Source: Clostridia bacterium
GTDB lineage: Bacteria; Bacillota; Clostridia; Oscillospirales; Butyricicoccaceae
Assembly: GCA_017408485.1 (NCBI GenBank)
Contig: JAFQUM010000033.1
Span: 1-64,000 of the forward strand
Reading direction: 5' to 3'
Length of the DNA stretch: 64,000 bases
Under the pieces are notes generated by a model. That model saw nothing but the letters and a program-made list of their open reading frames with translations, did no database searches and was not told where the DNA came from. The position numbers and the translations under genes were made by a program. Below, piece by piece: positions 16,936 through 26,321 of this stretch (position 1 is the first letter of the stretch; each line of letters opens with the position of its first letter).

Positions 16936-18504
16936 TTATCGAAGCAAGACCTTTGCGTTTCGCTCACCATTGTAAACCGCATCCTCCGCCGCTATCTTGC
17001 CGCCGACAATAACATAATTAAGTCCCTCGGCACGCTCAAAGCAGCTTGTGTATTCTGCGCGGTCGATGATATTCTCGGCATCAAATACACACAGATCGGC
17101 ATCCATGCCCTCCCATACAAGACCTTTGGTCTTAAAGCCGTATACTCTTGCAGGAAGTGATGTCATTTTTCGGATCATTTCGGGCAAGGTGGTAACTCCC
17201 TTTTCCCTGACATATCTGCCAAGCACGCGGGGGAAGCTTCCGCGCAGACGGGGATGATGGACAGTATTGGGATTTATAAGCGAACCGCTATCGGTACATA
17301 TCATAGCTCGGGGATGTTTTAATACTGTTTCGATGTCGTCCTCACTTGTGGCAAAGAAGCAAGCATAACCCGAAAAATCGGAGCGCTTCCAAAGCTCGAC
17401 CAAAGCGCCAAGATGATCTGTACCAAGCTCCTGAGCAATATCTGAGATATATCTGCCCGAAAACTCAGGTACTCCGGGAACACGTGCGGTCAGTACCCAG
17501 CTGAGGTCATCACTGCCATAGCGGTTTATTATCCATTTGCGGAGGTTTTCTATTTCCTCGGCATTGTCCAGTGCCGCCATATGCTCCTCGTGAGTTCTTG
17601 CTCTGAACTCCATAGGTGTGAACACTGCTGCCAGATCGGTATTGAAGGCGCTGTATGGATATACATCGCAATATATATCAAGTCCGTCCTTGCAGGCATC
17701 GTCTATCATTTTGAGGGTATGATGCACCTTGCCCCAGTTTTCACTGCGGTTGGATGCCTTGTGGTGGGAAATGATTCCCGTCTTGATACCCGATTTTTTC
17801 AGCATATTGATAAACTCGGCAACCGAAGCAACCACCCTGTCGCCCTCATCACGGATATGAGAGGCGGCAAGTCCGTCATATTCTGCAACCACGCTGCACA
17901 GCTCAACAAGCTCATCAAAGCTTGCACAACCGCCGGGATTATAACCAAGTCCAAAGGAAATACCCAAAGCGCCGTTTTCCATGGCCTTGCGGATATGATT
18001 CTTCATTGCTTCCATTTCCTGCGCGGTTGGGGCGCGGAAATCATTACCCATAGCGGCGCGGCGGATACTGTTATGACCGATAAGCAGAGCCTGATTTGCA
18101 CCCTGCGGAATGTTTTTTACAGCATCAACATAGGTGGGGAAATCCTTTTGAATATCATACAGTGAGCCCACACCTTCGATCACATCATACTCATCACGCA
18201 CTGCGTCACGGCTGATGGGGGCGGGTGAGTTTCCGCACTGACAGGTGATGGCGGTGGTTATACCCTGTTCCACCTTTTCGCGCTGACCGGGCGCTTTTAT
18301 AATAGCCGCGTCACTGTGAGAATGTGAATCTATAAAACCGGGGGTGACGGTAAGTCCCACTGCATCGATGACCTTTTGTGCGTCACCCTTGATACCGCGG
18401 GCAACCTTGACTATCTTCCCGTCTTTGATAGCCACATCGGAGAGATAGGATGGGCTACCTGTACCATCGATAACTCTTCCGTTTTTTATAAGTATATCAA
18501 ACAT
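16936..18504 (-). CDS. D-aminoacylase / N-acyl-D-amino-acid deacylase (copy 1)
   Basis: 522 residues from ATG 18504 (AGGGAGA upstream), one base after the stop of copy 2, so translation is probably coupled. It belongs to the amidohydrolase superfamily: FIDSHSHSD gives the HxH metal pair (H61, H63), QCGNS gives the metal Cys (C90) typical of D-aminoacylase, IISHHKA a further His, and MICTDSGS the catalytic Asp. These enzymes remove acyl groups from N-acyl-D-amino acids or related dipeptides. A signal peptide is absent, so it is cytosolic. The three copies share the plan but differ in residues after each motif, suggesting different substrates. Confidence 0.85.
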   Translation of the reverse strand: MFDILIKNGRVIDGTGSPSYLSDVAIKDGKIVKVARGIKGDAQKVIDAVGLTVTPGFIDSHSHSDAAIIKAPGQREKVEQGITTAITCQCGNSPAPISRDAVRDEYDVIEGVGSLYDIQKDFPTYVDAVKNIPQGANQALLIGHNSIRRAAMGNDFRAPTAQEMEAMKNHIRKAMENGALGISFGLGYNPGGCASFDELVELCSVVAEYDGLAASHIRDEGDRVVASVAEFINMLKKSGIKTGIISHHKASNRSENWGKVHHTLKMIDDACKDGLDIYCDVYPYSAFNTDLAAVFTPMEFRARTHEEHMAALDNAEEIENLRKWIINRYGSDDLSWVLTARVPGVPEFSGRYISDIAQELGTDHLGALVELWKRSDFSGYACFFATSEDDIETVLKHPRAMICTDSGSLINPNTVHHPRLRGSFPRVLGRYVREKGVTTLPEMIRKMTSLPARVYGFKTKGLVWEGMDADLCVFDAENIIDRAEYTSCFERAEGLNYVIVGGKIAAEDAVYNGERNAKVLLR

Positions 18505-18505
18505 A

Positions 18506-20071
18506 TCAGTTCTCCCTGCGAAGCACTTTGCCCTTACGTTTTCCGTTTGCAACTGCATCCTTGACAACTACTTCACCGCTGACAAGAACATAATTCAGTC
18601 CTTCTGCCTTTTGTATGCAGTCGGTAAATGTGGAGCGGTCGATTATCTTATCGGGGTCAAAGATGCAGAGGTCGGCATCCATACCTTCCCAGACAAGTCC
18701 CTTGCTCTTGAGTCCGTAAACTGCGGCGGGCATTGCGGTCATTTTGCGTATCATTTCGGGCAGGGATGTGACTCCCTTTTCTCTTACATATCTGCCAAGC
18801 ACACGTGGGAATGTTCCTATGGTGCGGGGATGGCACATTGTGCCCCCGCGGACAGAACCTCCGTCGGTGCCTATCATAGCGCGCGGCCAACGAAGCACTG
18901 TGCAGATATCCGCGTCGCACATAGTGAAATAGCAGGCAGTACCGCCCAGATTATTTGCAACCAATATATCAAACAGAGTTTCATACTCTTCCTTGCCGTG
19001 AAGCTTTGCCACCTCTGTCATACGCAAGCCTTTATATTCGGGAATTGCATCGCAAAGTGCTATCTGCACCCAATCGAGATTTGTTCCCCACTCTTGCACA
19101 TTCCATTTGCGAAGCTCGGCGCGCTTTTCCGGATCCTTAAGATCTTTTAGCTGCTCTTCCTTTGTGCGGGCGCGGAACTCCTTGGGAGTAAATGTAGTAA
19201 TAAGGCTCGTATGTGATGCGTCATAAGGATATACATCGCAATAGATCTCATAGCCCTCGGCATTGCACTGATCCATCATAGCGATGGTGTGGTTTACCTT
19301 GCCCCAGTTTTCCATACTTGTTACTGCCTTGTGATGGGAAAGAACGGCACGGACATTAGCACTCTTTGCTACGTTTATAAACTCTGCAGTAGCGGCAGCG
19401 AGACGATTTCCCTCGCTGCGGATATGAGCGGCAATAACACCGTTATATTCTGCGACCACCTTTGCCATCTCAACAAGCTCTTCGGTATCAGCATAGCAAC
19501 CGGGGGCATAGATAAGTCCGTAGCTGAGTCCGAAAGCACCATTGTCCATACCCTCACGGAGAATAGCCTTCATCTGCTCCATTTCTTCGGGTGTTGGCTT
19601 TCTGTCTTCGACGCCGATCACTGCGCGGCGGATGGTGCTATGTCCCATAAGCAAAGCGGTGTTTGCACCCTGAGGTACATCCTTGACCGAATCAAACATC
19701 ATAGTGGGAGTTGCAAAATAATCCATCTCGTTACCCACACCGGGGATGATATCTGCGGTCTCACGGGTAGTTCCCTTGGGCAGAGGTGATGCACTGCCAC
19801 CGCACTGACCGCCGATGGAGGTGGTGATGCCCTGCTCTATCTTTTCAGGCTGAGCGGGATAGTAGAGAATATCATACTCACTGTGTGCGTGGGAGTCAAT
19901 AAAGCCGGGAGTTACCACCAATCCGCTTGCGTCGATGACTTCCTTTGCCTCGCCCTTAAGGTTTCTGCCTACCTTGACTATTTTTCCGTCCTTGACGGCT
20001 ACATCGGACAGATAAGCGGGGCTGCCCGTTCCGTCTATTACCTTTCCGTTTTTAATTAAAATATCAAACAT
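18506..20071 (-). CDS. D-aminoacylase / N-acyl-D-amino-acid deacylase (copy 2)
   Basis: 521 residues; ATG 20071 is preferred over the ATG two codons upstream because the weak AGGTG site then sits at normal distance. Motifs are FIDSHAHSEYD (H61, H63), GGQCGGSASP (C90), VLSHHKAVTS and MIGTDGGS (Asp). It is closest to copy 1: the first 60 residues and the C-terminal GMDADLC-FD metal-loop region are nearly the same, indicating a tandem duplication. It is flanked by copies 1 and 3 with gaps of 1 and 21 bp. The substrate is unknown; the family acts on N-acyl-D-amino acids. Confidence 0.85.
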   Translation of the reverse strand: MFDILIKNGKVIDGTGSPAYLSDVAVKDGKIVKVGRNLKGEAKEVIDASGLVVTPGFIDSHAHSEYDILYYPAQPEKIEQGITTSIGGQCGGSASPLPKGTTRETADIIPGVGNEMDYFATPTMMFDSVKDVPQGANTALLMGHSTIRRAVIGVEDRKPTPEEMEQMKAILREGMDNGAFGLSYGLIYAPGCYADTEELVEMAKVVAEYNGVIAAHIRSEGNRLAAATAEFINVAKSANVRAVLSHHKAVTSMENWGKVNHTIAMMDQCNAEGYEIYCDVYPYDASHTSLITTFTPKEFRARTKEEQLKDLKDPEKRAELRKWNVQEWGTNLDWVQIALCDAIPEYKGLRMTEVAKLHGKEEYETLFDILVANNLGGTACYFTMCDADICTVLRWPRAMIGTDGGSVRGGTMCHPRTIGTFPRVLGRYVREKGVTSLPEMIRKMTAMPAAVYGLKSKGLVWEGMDADLCIFDPDKIIDRSTFTDCIQKAEGLNYVLVSGEVVVKDAVANGKRKGKVLRREN

Positions 20072-20092
20072 ACTCATACACCTGCTATTATC

Positions 20093-21643
20093 TTACATAT
20101 TACTTCTTAATATCTTTCCGTTAAGAACGCCCGTAACCCTGTCTTTTCTAACGGCGATCTTGCCGTTGACAAAGATATACTCAAAGCCCTCATTATAAAG
20201 CTCGGGATGGGCAAAGGTTGCATTTGCCTTGATGGTTTCTGGGTCAAAAATGCACAGATCGGCATCCTTGCCCACCGCTATCTCACCCTTGCCCTCAAGC
20301 TTATAGACCTGTGCGGGAAGGGATGTCATTTTGCGGATCATTTCGGGGAAGGAACAGACCTTTCTCTCCCTCCAATAATGGGCAATAGCTCTTGTAAAGG
20401 AGCTTGTGGAGCGAGGATGCACGCAATCCATTCCAACACCTGCACCATCGGTGCCTATCATAACATAAGGCTTGGAGATGATGCGCTCAACATCCTCCTC
20501 GCTCATTGTGAACAGAACACCTCTGCCCGACATTTTGTTTGCCTGAAGGACATCGAACAGAGTTTCAAACTCGTCTTTTCCGTGCAGCTTTGCCGCCTCG
20601 TTTATACGCAGACCCTGATATTCGGGATATGCATACTGAAGGTCGACCAGCATACACCAAGAAAGTCCTTTTTCTTTCCAAGAGTATTTGATAAATGTCT
20701 CCTCTATCCATTCGCGGCACTGCTTGCGGAACGCGGGATCGTTGAGCATTTCAGCAACCTTTTCTTTGCCCAAAGCCTGAACAGAAGGTGAAAAATAGGT
20801 CGCCCACAAGCTTGTGGAGCAAGCGCTGAAGGGATAGACATCGGTCCAGATGTCAACGCCCTCGGCGCGAGCATTCTCTATCATTTGGAGGGTGGTCTTG
20901 CTGAGTCCCCAATAGTTGGGTCCGCCCGCAGCCTTGTGATGGGAGATGATGGCACGAACGCCGCTACGGCGGGATATCTCTATCATCTCGGCTACCGATT
21001 CAACAAGTCGTACACTCTCTGAACGGATATGGCAAGCAAACATACCGCCGCGGTCGGCAACCGTCTTGCAAAGGTCGACTATCTCATCGGTGGAGGCATA
21101 GACGCAGGGAGCATAATATGTACCGCTGTTGAGACCGCGAGAGCCTTCGTCCATACTCTTATTCAGTATAGCTTTCATCTCTTGCATTTCTTCAGGTGTT
21201 GCATCGCGGTTTCCGGGGTAACCCATTACCTTTTTACGGATATTTCCGTGACCGGTAAAGAGGGACACATTCATTCCCACTCCCTTTTCTTCAAGGGTCC
21301 TGAACCATTTTTCAACACTTGTGCGATACTCATAATCATCGCAGCTTGGATCAAAGCAAGGGGCGGCGGATGTTCCGCACTGACCCGTCATACTTGTAGT
21401 GATGCCCTGAAGCAGCAGATTTTCAACCTGCAGGTAACGGGTTAGCATTTCGTCTCCGTGGCTGTGAGAATCGATAAAGCCCGGAGTAACTGTAAGGCCG
21501 CCTACATCGATGACCTCTTTTGCATCACCTAAGCTTTCACCTATGGCGGCAATTTTATCTCCCTTGATGGCGATATCTCCCTTATAGCCGTCTCTGCCCG
21601 TTCCGTCTACTATATTTGCATTTTTAATCAGATAATCAAACAT
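20093..21643 (-). CDS. D-aminoacylase / N-acyl-D-amino-acid deacylase (copy 3)
   Basis: 516 residues, GAGGT site 5 nt before ATG 21643. Motifs are FIDSHSHGDEM (H60, H62), TGQCGTSAAP (C89), AIISHHKAAGGPNYWG, and MIGTDGAGVGMD (Asp). It is more distant from copies 1 and 2 than they are from each other. A stable hairpin with a T-run (21662-21729) lies between mmgE/prpD and this gene, so expression of the three aminoacylases may be attenuated relative to mmgE/prpD or started separately. Confidence 0.85.
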   Translation of the reverse strand: MFDYLIKNANIVDGTGRDGYKGDIAIKGDKIAAIGESLGDAKEVIDVGGLTVTPGFIDSHSHGDEMLTRYLQVENLLLQGITTSMTGQCGTSAAPCFDPSCDDYEYRTSVEKWFRTLEEKGVGMNVSLFTGHGNIRKKVMGYPGNRDATPEEMQEMKAILNKSMDEGSRGLNSGTYYAPCVYASTDEIVDLCKTVADRGGMFACHIRSESVRLVESVAEMIEISRRSGVRAIISHHKAAGGPNYWGLSKTTLQMIENARAEGVDIWTDVYPFSACSTSLWATYFSPSVQALGKEKVAEMLNDPAFRKQCREWIEETFIKYSWKEKGLSWCMLVDLQYAYPEYQGLRINEAAKLHGKDEFETLFDVLQANKMSGRGVLFTMSEEDVERIISKPYVMIGTDGAGVGMDCVHPRSTSSFTRAIAHYWRERKVCSFPEMIRKMTSLPAQVYKLEGKGEIAVGKDADLCIFDPETIKANATFAHPELYNEGFEYIFVNGKIAVRKDRVTGVLNGKILRSNM

Positions 21644-21661
21644 AATTTACCTCGCTGTCAT

Positions 21662-21729
21662 TGAAAAAAACAAAAAGGAGGTCTAAAGCAACACCGAAAG
21701 CCCTCGGCGGTTGCCTTATTCCCTCCTTT
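21662..21729 (-). terminator. Nested hairpin with T-tract between mmgE/prpD and D-aminoacylase 3
   Basis: On the minus strand AAAGGAGG (21729-21722) pairs with CCTCCTTT (21681-21674); inside it, GCAAC pairs with GTTGC and CCGA with TCGG. CTTTTTGTTTTTTTC follows. It looks like a rho-independent terminator or attenuator inside the gene string. No ligand-binding aptamer is recognisable. Confidence 0.6.
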
Positions 21730-21734
21730 GCATT

Positions 21735-23078
21735 TTATCTGTCGGTCCAGTTCTTAGGATCGTTGACTATTGCAACGATATCTCTGACCTTAACATCAAG
21801 GCTGCCCTTCACGACATCCATGATCTTCTTAAGAGCCTCCTCGGTCATAACCGCCTTGCTCATACGCATAAACTTTTCTTCGATCCACTCAAAGCCAAAG
21901 CCTTCGTGTGCCTCACCTCTGGGCTCGCACAGACCGCCTTCAAGGACTGTGCCGTCCTTAAGAGTGATGACTGCCTTGCAACAACGATGCTCGGGGAACA
22001 TTGCGTCGATCTCGTCATCCTTTTCAAAGGAGAGACGGCTCATCATTTCAATAACTCTGGGATCGCCAAGGTTTTCGTCCCTTGCCTGCTCAAAGCCAAA
22101 GTCACCCCAAACGATACCGCAAGCTGTGGGATATGCAATGTTGTACTGGCTCTCGTCGGTAGTCTTGGGAACTATCTTGGAAAGGCGTGTTGCCTGATAG
22201 AAGGTCTTGATAACTACCTTTTCAATATCCTGCCAAGTGATGTTGTGTTCTCTCATCAGGAATACAACGGCATCGATAGCGGGATGACCCCAACGGCAGC
22301 CTGCATAGGGCTTAAAGTACAGATCAAGGATCTCGTACTTTTTGCCAAGATCATCAGCATACTTCTTATACTCTTCGCCGTCCATCAGGTGGCAATTGGA
22401 AACAAAGCCCGCCTTTTCGGAAGCCATTGCCAAAGCACCGATCATAGCACCGTAGGGAACGCCGTCCTTATTCATAGAGGGATACTCAACGCTTCTGCCA
22501 CCGGGAGCGAAGGGAGAATTGAACTCAGCAATAGCAAGAGCGTTGTTCAGTCTTTCTCTGTCCCAGCCCTTAAGCTTACCTGCGCCCGCAACGATGCCCC
22601 AAGGTCCGAAAGAACCGCTGGAATGGTAGTAGTTGTTATAATGCTCGATCATTGCGGCGCCTGCGCGAATGGTGGTCTCGTATGCTGCAACAAGAGCTTC
22701 AAGCAGCTCTTTGTATGTGCTGTCCTCTTCCCATGCAGCAGCGAGAATACCGCTGATAAAGCAGGTGCCGGGATGAGCGCGGATTATTTTATGTCCATCA
22801 TCAAGGTCATAAGCATTGGAGGAATGTCCCATTGCGGTGGTTGCGCCATAATAGCTGAATGTCTCCTGAACACCGATTACAGGAACATCACCCTTGCCGA
22901 ACAGCTCGCGGGCAGTTTTAAGGCCAGCCTCGAACTGTGCGCTATGGCTGCCGAGAATAAGTGCATTCAGCAGATCTGCAAAGCACATTCTTGCTCTTTC
23001 CTGAACGGCGGGAGAAAGATCTTCCCACTTAAGTCCGATGATAAAGTCTTCAAACTTGTAATCTCTTGAATAGATCAT
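21735..23078 (-). CDS. MmgE/PrpD family protein
   Basis: 447 residues, all one MmgE/PrpD domain: the helical DLLNALILGS-HSAQFEAG start, the ATTAMGHSSNAYDLDDGHK active-site stretch with the conserved D-D-x-H, HPGTCFISGILAA, and the C-terminal lid GCRWGHPAIDAV. The family includes 2-methylcitrate dehydratase, cis-aconitate decarboxylase and an iminodisuccinate (aspartate-derived) lyase-type epimerase. Neighbouring deacylases and a peptidase make an amino-acid-derived substrate more likely than methylcitrate. The start has AAGGGG upstream. It is the first gene of the five-gene string. Confidence 0.85.
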   Translation of the reverse strand: MIYSRDYKFEDFIIGLKWEDLSPAVQERARMCFADLLNALILGSHSAQFEAGLKTARELFGKGDVPVIGVQETFSYYGATTAMGHSSNAYDLDDGHKIIRAHPGTCFISGILAAAWEEDSTYKELLEALVAAYETTIRAGAAMIEHYNNYYHSSGSFGPWGIVAGAGKLKGWDRERLNNALAIAEFNSPFAPGGRSVEYPSMNKDGVPYGAMIGALAMASEKAGFVSNCHLMDGEEYKKYADDLGKKYEILDLYFKPYAGCRWGHPAIDAVVFLMREHNITWQDIEKVVIKTFYQATRLSKIVPKTTDESQYNIAYPTACGIVWGDFGFEQARDENLGDPRVIEMMSRLSFEKDDEIDAMFPEHRCCKAVITLKDGTVLEGGLCEPRGEAHEGFGFEWIEEKFMRMSKAVMTEEALKKIMDVVKGSLDVKVRDIVAIVNDPKNWTDR

Positions 23079-23196
23079 TATGTTATTCCCCTTACATAAT
23101 AATAGTCTTATATTCTTATTTAGTTTAACATATAGACCCTTGTAATTGCAATAGTTTAATGGCGATTTTGGGGGCTTTTTCTCATCTTTGGCGCGG

Positions 23197-23226
23197 TTGA
23201 CTTTTTATATTGCGGTATAGTATAAT
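23197..23226 (+). promoter_or_regulatory. Promoter of the first EamA gene
   Basis: TTGACT (23197-23202), 18-bp spacer, TATAAT (23221-23226) on the plus strand, 59 bp before ATG 23285. Confidence 0.7.
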
Positions 23227-23284
23227 TTGAATGTCTGATATGATATTTTCTTTTGAATGATCTTCTTTTTATGGAGGTTTGTTT

Positions 23285-24205
23285 ATGAGTTTTAAGACCA
23301 TTCGCGCCAATCTGTTATTGGTGCTGACCGCTATGCTTTGGGGCGCCGCTTTTGTTGCGCAGAGCACTGCAATGGACGAGATAGGGCCGTTTACATTCAA
23401 CGGAACAAGAATGTTCATCGGCTCATTGGTGCTTATACCCGTTTTATATGTGGTAAATCGGTTGGATCAAAAAAAGGCTGACTACAAGCCTATGACCAAG
23501 GCTGATTGGAAAGTCCTTATCATCGGCGGCATTCTTTGCGGAATAGTTCTGTTTTTTGCAAGCACATTCCAAAACCTGGGTCTGATATATACGGGTGCGG
23601 GTAAGGCAGGCTTTATAACCACCCTTTATGTGGTTTTGGTGCCTATTTTGGGACTCATATTTATGAGAAAGAAAAACCATTGGCTGACTTGGATATATGC
23701 GGCTATTGCCGTTGTGGGCTTTTATTTTCTCGCCTTGGGCGATGGTTTTGACAATATAAACAAGGGCGATATGCTTGTTCTTGTTTGCGCCATACTTTTT
23801 GCGGTACATATTCTTGTGATCGATCATTTTTCACAGCACGCAAGCGGAGTTGCGCTGTCCTGCATTCAATTCTTTGTATGCGCGGTGCTTTCGGTAATTG
23901 CCGCATTTGTTTTCAAAGAGGACTTTTCCATTGCTACTATGCTTGAGGCAAAATGGTCCATACTTTATGCAGGCGTTTGCTCCTGTGGAATCGCCTACAC
24001 CCTGCAGATCGTGGCTCAAAAGGATACCGACCCCACCGTTGCCGCATTGCTGATGAGCTTGGAATCGGTTTTTGCCGCATTGTTCGGCTGGCTGATACTC
24101 AAAGAGCAGCTTTCAGGCTCGGAATATCTTGGCTGTGCCATTGTATTCGTTGCGGTAATTCTTTCGCAGATACCACCAGAAAAGCTCAAGTTTAAACACA
24201 AATAA
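23285..24205 (+). CDS. EamA/DMT family transporter (first of a pair)
   Basis: 306 residues from ATG 23285, 6 nt after GGAGGT; the TTG two codons earlier is inside that spacing. About ten hydrophobic segments arranged as two EamA repeats: repeat 1 has LTAMLWGAAFVAQSTAMD and GPFTFNGTRM, and repeat 2 ends with ALLMSLESVFAALFGWLILKE-Q. Members export amino acids, drugs or metabolites from the cytoplasm. It is followed by a paralogue after a terminator-like palindrome (24212-24236). The substrate cannot be predicted; proximity to the D-aminoacylase operon may be chance. Confidence 0.85.
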   Translation: MSFKTIRANLLLVLTAMLWGAAFVAQSTAMDEIGPFTFNGTRMFIGSLVLIPVLYVVNRLDQKKADYKPMTKADWKVLIIGGILCGIVLFFASTFQNLGLIYTGAGKAGFITTLYVVLVPILGLIFMRKKNHWLTWIYAAIAVVGFYFLALGDGFDNINKGDMLVLVCAILFAVHILVIDHFSQHASGVALSCIQFFVCAVLSVIAAFVFKEDFSIATMLEAKWSILYAGVCSCGIAYTLQIVAQKDTDPTVAALLMSLESVFAALFGWLILKEQLSGSEYLGCAIVFVAVILSQIPPEKLKFKHK

Positions 24206-24211
24206 TACATT

Positions 24212-24236
24212 CCGCCCGAGCATATCGGGCGGTTTT
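24212..24236 (+). terminator. Terminator between the two EamA genes
   Basis: CCGCCCGA pairs with TCGGGCGG around GCATA, then TTTT. It is a modest terminator, so some read-through to the second EamA gene is likely. Confidence 0.65.
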
Positions 24237-24259
24237 GACTATATGGAAAGGAGATGGCC

Positions 24260-25165
24260 ATGAAAAGAAAAAATCTTATTGGAAATCTCCTCCTCTTGAT
24301 TTCTGCGGCGGTATGGGGAGGCGGATATCTCGCCAATGCTGCCGCTATAAAGCATATCGGAGTTTTTACCTATGAAACTCTGCGAATGGCAATGGGCGGG
24401 CTTATGCTTTTACCCTTAGCACTGTATTCAACATCTAAAGAAAAAAAGAATCCCAATATCCCAAAGGACAAAGGAAGATTGATCTTAGGCGGTATTTGCT
24501 GCGGAGTGGCATTGGTTTTCGCTTCTGCATTGCAAGGATTCGGTCTGCTTTACACCACCCCCGGCAAGGGTTCCTTTATAGCCTCACTTTATATCGTGAT
24601 AGTTCCTCTTATGACCGCTTTTATAAAACGTAAGTTTCCCGATCTATTAGTATGGGCAGGCGTTATAGTTGCGGTGATCGGCTTTGGATTCTTGTCCCTT
24701 GGCTCTGGATTTGAAAAAATAAACCCCGGTGATCTGATAATGCTTGCCTGCGCGGCGGTATACTCGTGTCAGATATATCTTTTGGGAGTTATCTCTCCAA
24801 AGGTAAATACAGTGGCTTTAGCTTGTATTGAGTTTTTTGCCGCCTCGGGTACCGCACTCGTTTTAGCCTTGATTTTTGATAAGATCTCACTTGTTACCAT
24901 AGGACAGGCCCTTCTTCCCCTTCTTTATGCGGGAATCATCTCGGGAGGCATTGGTTTTACCCTGCAGGCAGTGGCGCTGAAAATGACCGATCCGTCGATT
25001 GGCTCTCTCATTATGAGTCTGGAATCGGTTTTCGCCCTGCTTTTTGCATGGATAATAACAAACGAGACCTTGCTTGCCCGTGAGTATATAGGCTGTCTGC
25101 TTGTTTTTATGGCGGTAATATTGTCGCAGATACCAACCGAAAAGCTTAAGCTGAAAAAGAAATAA
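24260..25165 (+). CDS. EamA/DMT family transporter (second of a pair)
   Basis: 301 residues; ATG 24260 lies 6 nt after AAAGGAG, while the ATG at 24254 abuts it. The ten-segment DMT plan matches the first copy along its whole length: AAVWGGGYLANAAAIK at the start, LIMSLESVFALLFAWIITNE near the end, and the same closing IPTEKLKLK versus IPPEKLKFK. The pair clearly arose by tandem duplication, and sequence drift suggests separate substrates or a heteromeric exporter. Confidence 0.85.
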   Translation: MKRKNLIGNLLLLISAAVWGGGYLANAAAIKHIGVFTYETLRMAMGGLMLLPLALYSTSKEKKNPNIPKDKGRLILGGICCGVALVFASALQGFGLLYTTPGKGSFIASLYIVIVPLMTAFIKRKFPDLLVWAGVIVAVIGFGFLSLGSGFEKINPGDLIMLACAAVYSCQIYLLGVISPKVNTVALACIEFFAASGTALVLALIFDKISLVTIGQALLPLLYAGIISGGIGFTLQAVALKMTDPSIGSLIMSLESVFALLFAWIITNETLLAREYIGCLLVFMAVILSQIPTEKLKLKKK

Positions 25166-25201
25166 AAAAGATGACCAACAATTGTTGGCCATCTTTTTTT
25201 G
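25165..25201 (+). terminator. Terminator after the EamA pair
   Basis: A near-perfect palindrome (GATGACCAACAATTGTTGGCCATC) between A- and T-tracts. Confidence 0.8.
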
Positions 25202-25225
25202 CTTACACTTTTTAATTGTATGACG

Positions 25226-25250
25226 GACGAGCGATGCTCGCCCCTACATT
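25226..25250. repeat. Dispersed palindrome, GCGAGC type
   Basis: GACGAGCGATGCTCGCCCC followed by TACA. The same core with the same CCCCTACA flank recurs at 63803-63828, so it is a dispersed REP-like palindrome. It sits between convergent genes. Confidence 0.55.
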
Positions 25251-25307
25251 GCACGGCGCTGCGGCTATTACGATGTATTCAGCGTGAAAGCCGCAATTTA
25301 CCCCCTC

Positions 25308-26213
25308 TTACTTCCAGCCTTCGCCATTTATCTGATGCGCTTGCTGAATGGTTACAAATGCATCCTTGTCTGCTTTGTTGATGATGTTCATCAGGTCGGC
25401 ATACTGATTCATAGTAAAGGATACGGTGAGCATGGTGCTTTCCTTGCCCGTGTATCCGCCCTTGACCGCAACAATGGTGGTGGTGCGCTGAAGGACTTCT
25501 ATGACCTGCTTGTTGATCTCATCGCTGTTTTTGGAGTAGATGTGAGCTATAAATGCCTTTTCACCGCCGAGGAATACCTTGTCGATTACAAAGGATTCGA
25601 TGAAGGCTACCATTATGCCCAAAAGGGCAAGAATAAGATTCTTAAAGACAAACGCACCAAGGATAATGGTTGTGGCGCTGATGCAGAAAAGCACATAGGA
25701 CGTACGCCATTTTTTAAAAATCTTGCAGAGGATGAAGGCAATTACATCGATTCCTCCGGTGCTTCCGCCTCCTAAGAATGCTATGGCACAGCCCGTTCCC
25801 GTAATGATCGGGCCAAAAAGCACTGCTAAGATCACGGCAATTTCGGAATACTGACCATTGCTGAGCTGAAAGAATCCACCTAAAACATCGGGTGAAACGA
25901 GCTGAGAAAATGCGGCGATGGCAACGGGGTAAACTATGGTAGAGACGAGAGTTTTTGCCGCAAAGGCTTTACCCAAGCCAAAAACACCTATGATGAACAA
26001 AGTCCATGTAATAATAGTGACGAGCAGATTGACCGTTATAAACTCAAAGGGCAAGACCTTATCCAATATCAGTGCAAAGCTGGTGATGCCTCCCGCAACG
26101 ATATTGAATGGTATGATGAAAACCGCCGAGCCGAAGGCAAGGATCACGGTGCCCAATACTACCAGCCCGATATTCTTAAGTGTGGATAATACTTCCCTCT
26201 TTTGCAGTTTCAT
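25308..26213 (-). CDS. YitT family membrane protein with DUF2179 domain
   Basis: 301 residues from ATG 26213 (AAGGAAGGG upstream). Five to six hydrophobic segments fill ~15-200, including the family-typical GGSTGGIDVIAFILCK. The C-terminal ~85 residues are a soluble DUF2179 domain (KAFIAHIYSKNSDEIN, then TTTIVAVKGGYTGKE). YitT proteins are widespread inner-membrane proteins of uncertain function, sometimes linked to transport. It is a single-gene unit. Confidence 0.85.
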   Translation of the reverse strand: MKLQKREVLSTLKNIGLVVLGTVILAFGSAVFIIPFNIVAGGITSFALILDKVLPFEFITVNLLVTIITWTLFIIGVFGLGKAFAAKTLVSTIVYPVAIAAFSQLVSPDVLGGFFQLSNGQYSEIAVILAVLFGPIITGTGCAIAFLGGGSTGGIDVIAFILCKIFKKWRTSYVLFCISATTIILGAFVFKNLILALLGIMVAFIESFVIDKVFLGGEKAFIAHIYSKNSDEINKQVIEVLQRTTTIVAVKGGYTGKESTMLTVSFTMNQYADLMNIINKADKDAFVTIQQAHQINGEGWK

Positions 26214-26280
26214 AAATATCCCTTCCTTTCTCCTATTATAATATATCAAAAGGCGGCATTTAAATCAACAAAAGCACAGT

Positions 26281-26314
26281 AAAAAAAGAGTCTGCCGAAG
26301 CAGACTCTTTTTTG
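26281..26314 (-). terminator. Terminator after SBP-1
   Basis: AAAAAAAGAGTCTGC CGAA GCAGACTCTTTTTT, 8 bp past the stop at 26322. Confidence 0.85.
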
Positions 26315-26321
26315 TCTATTT

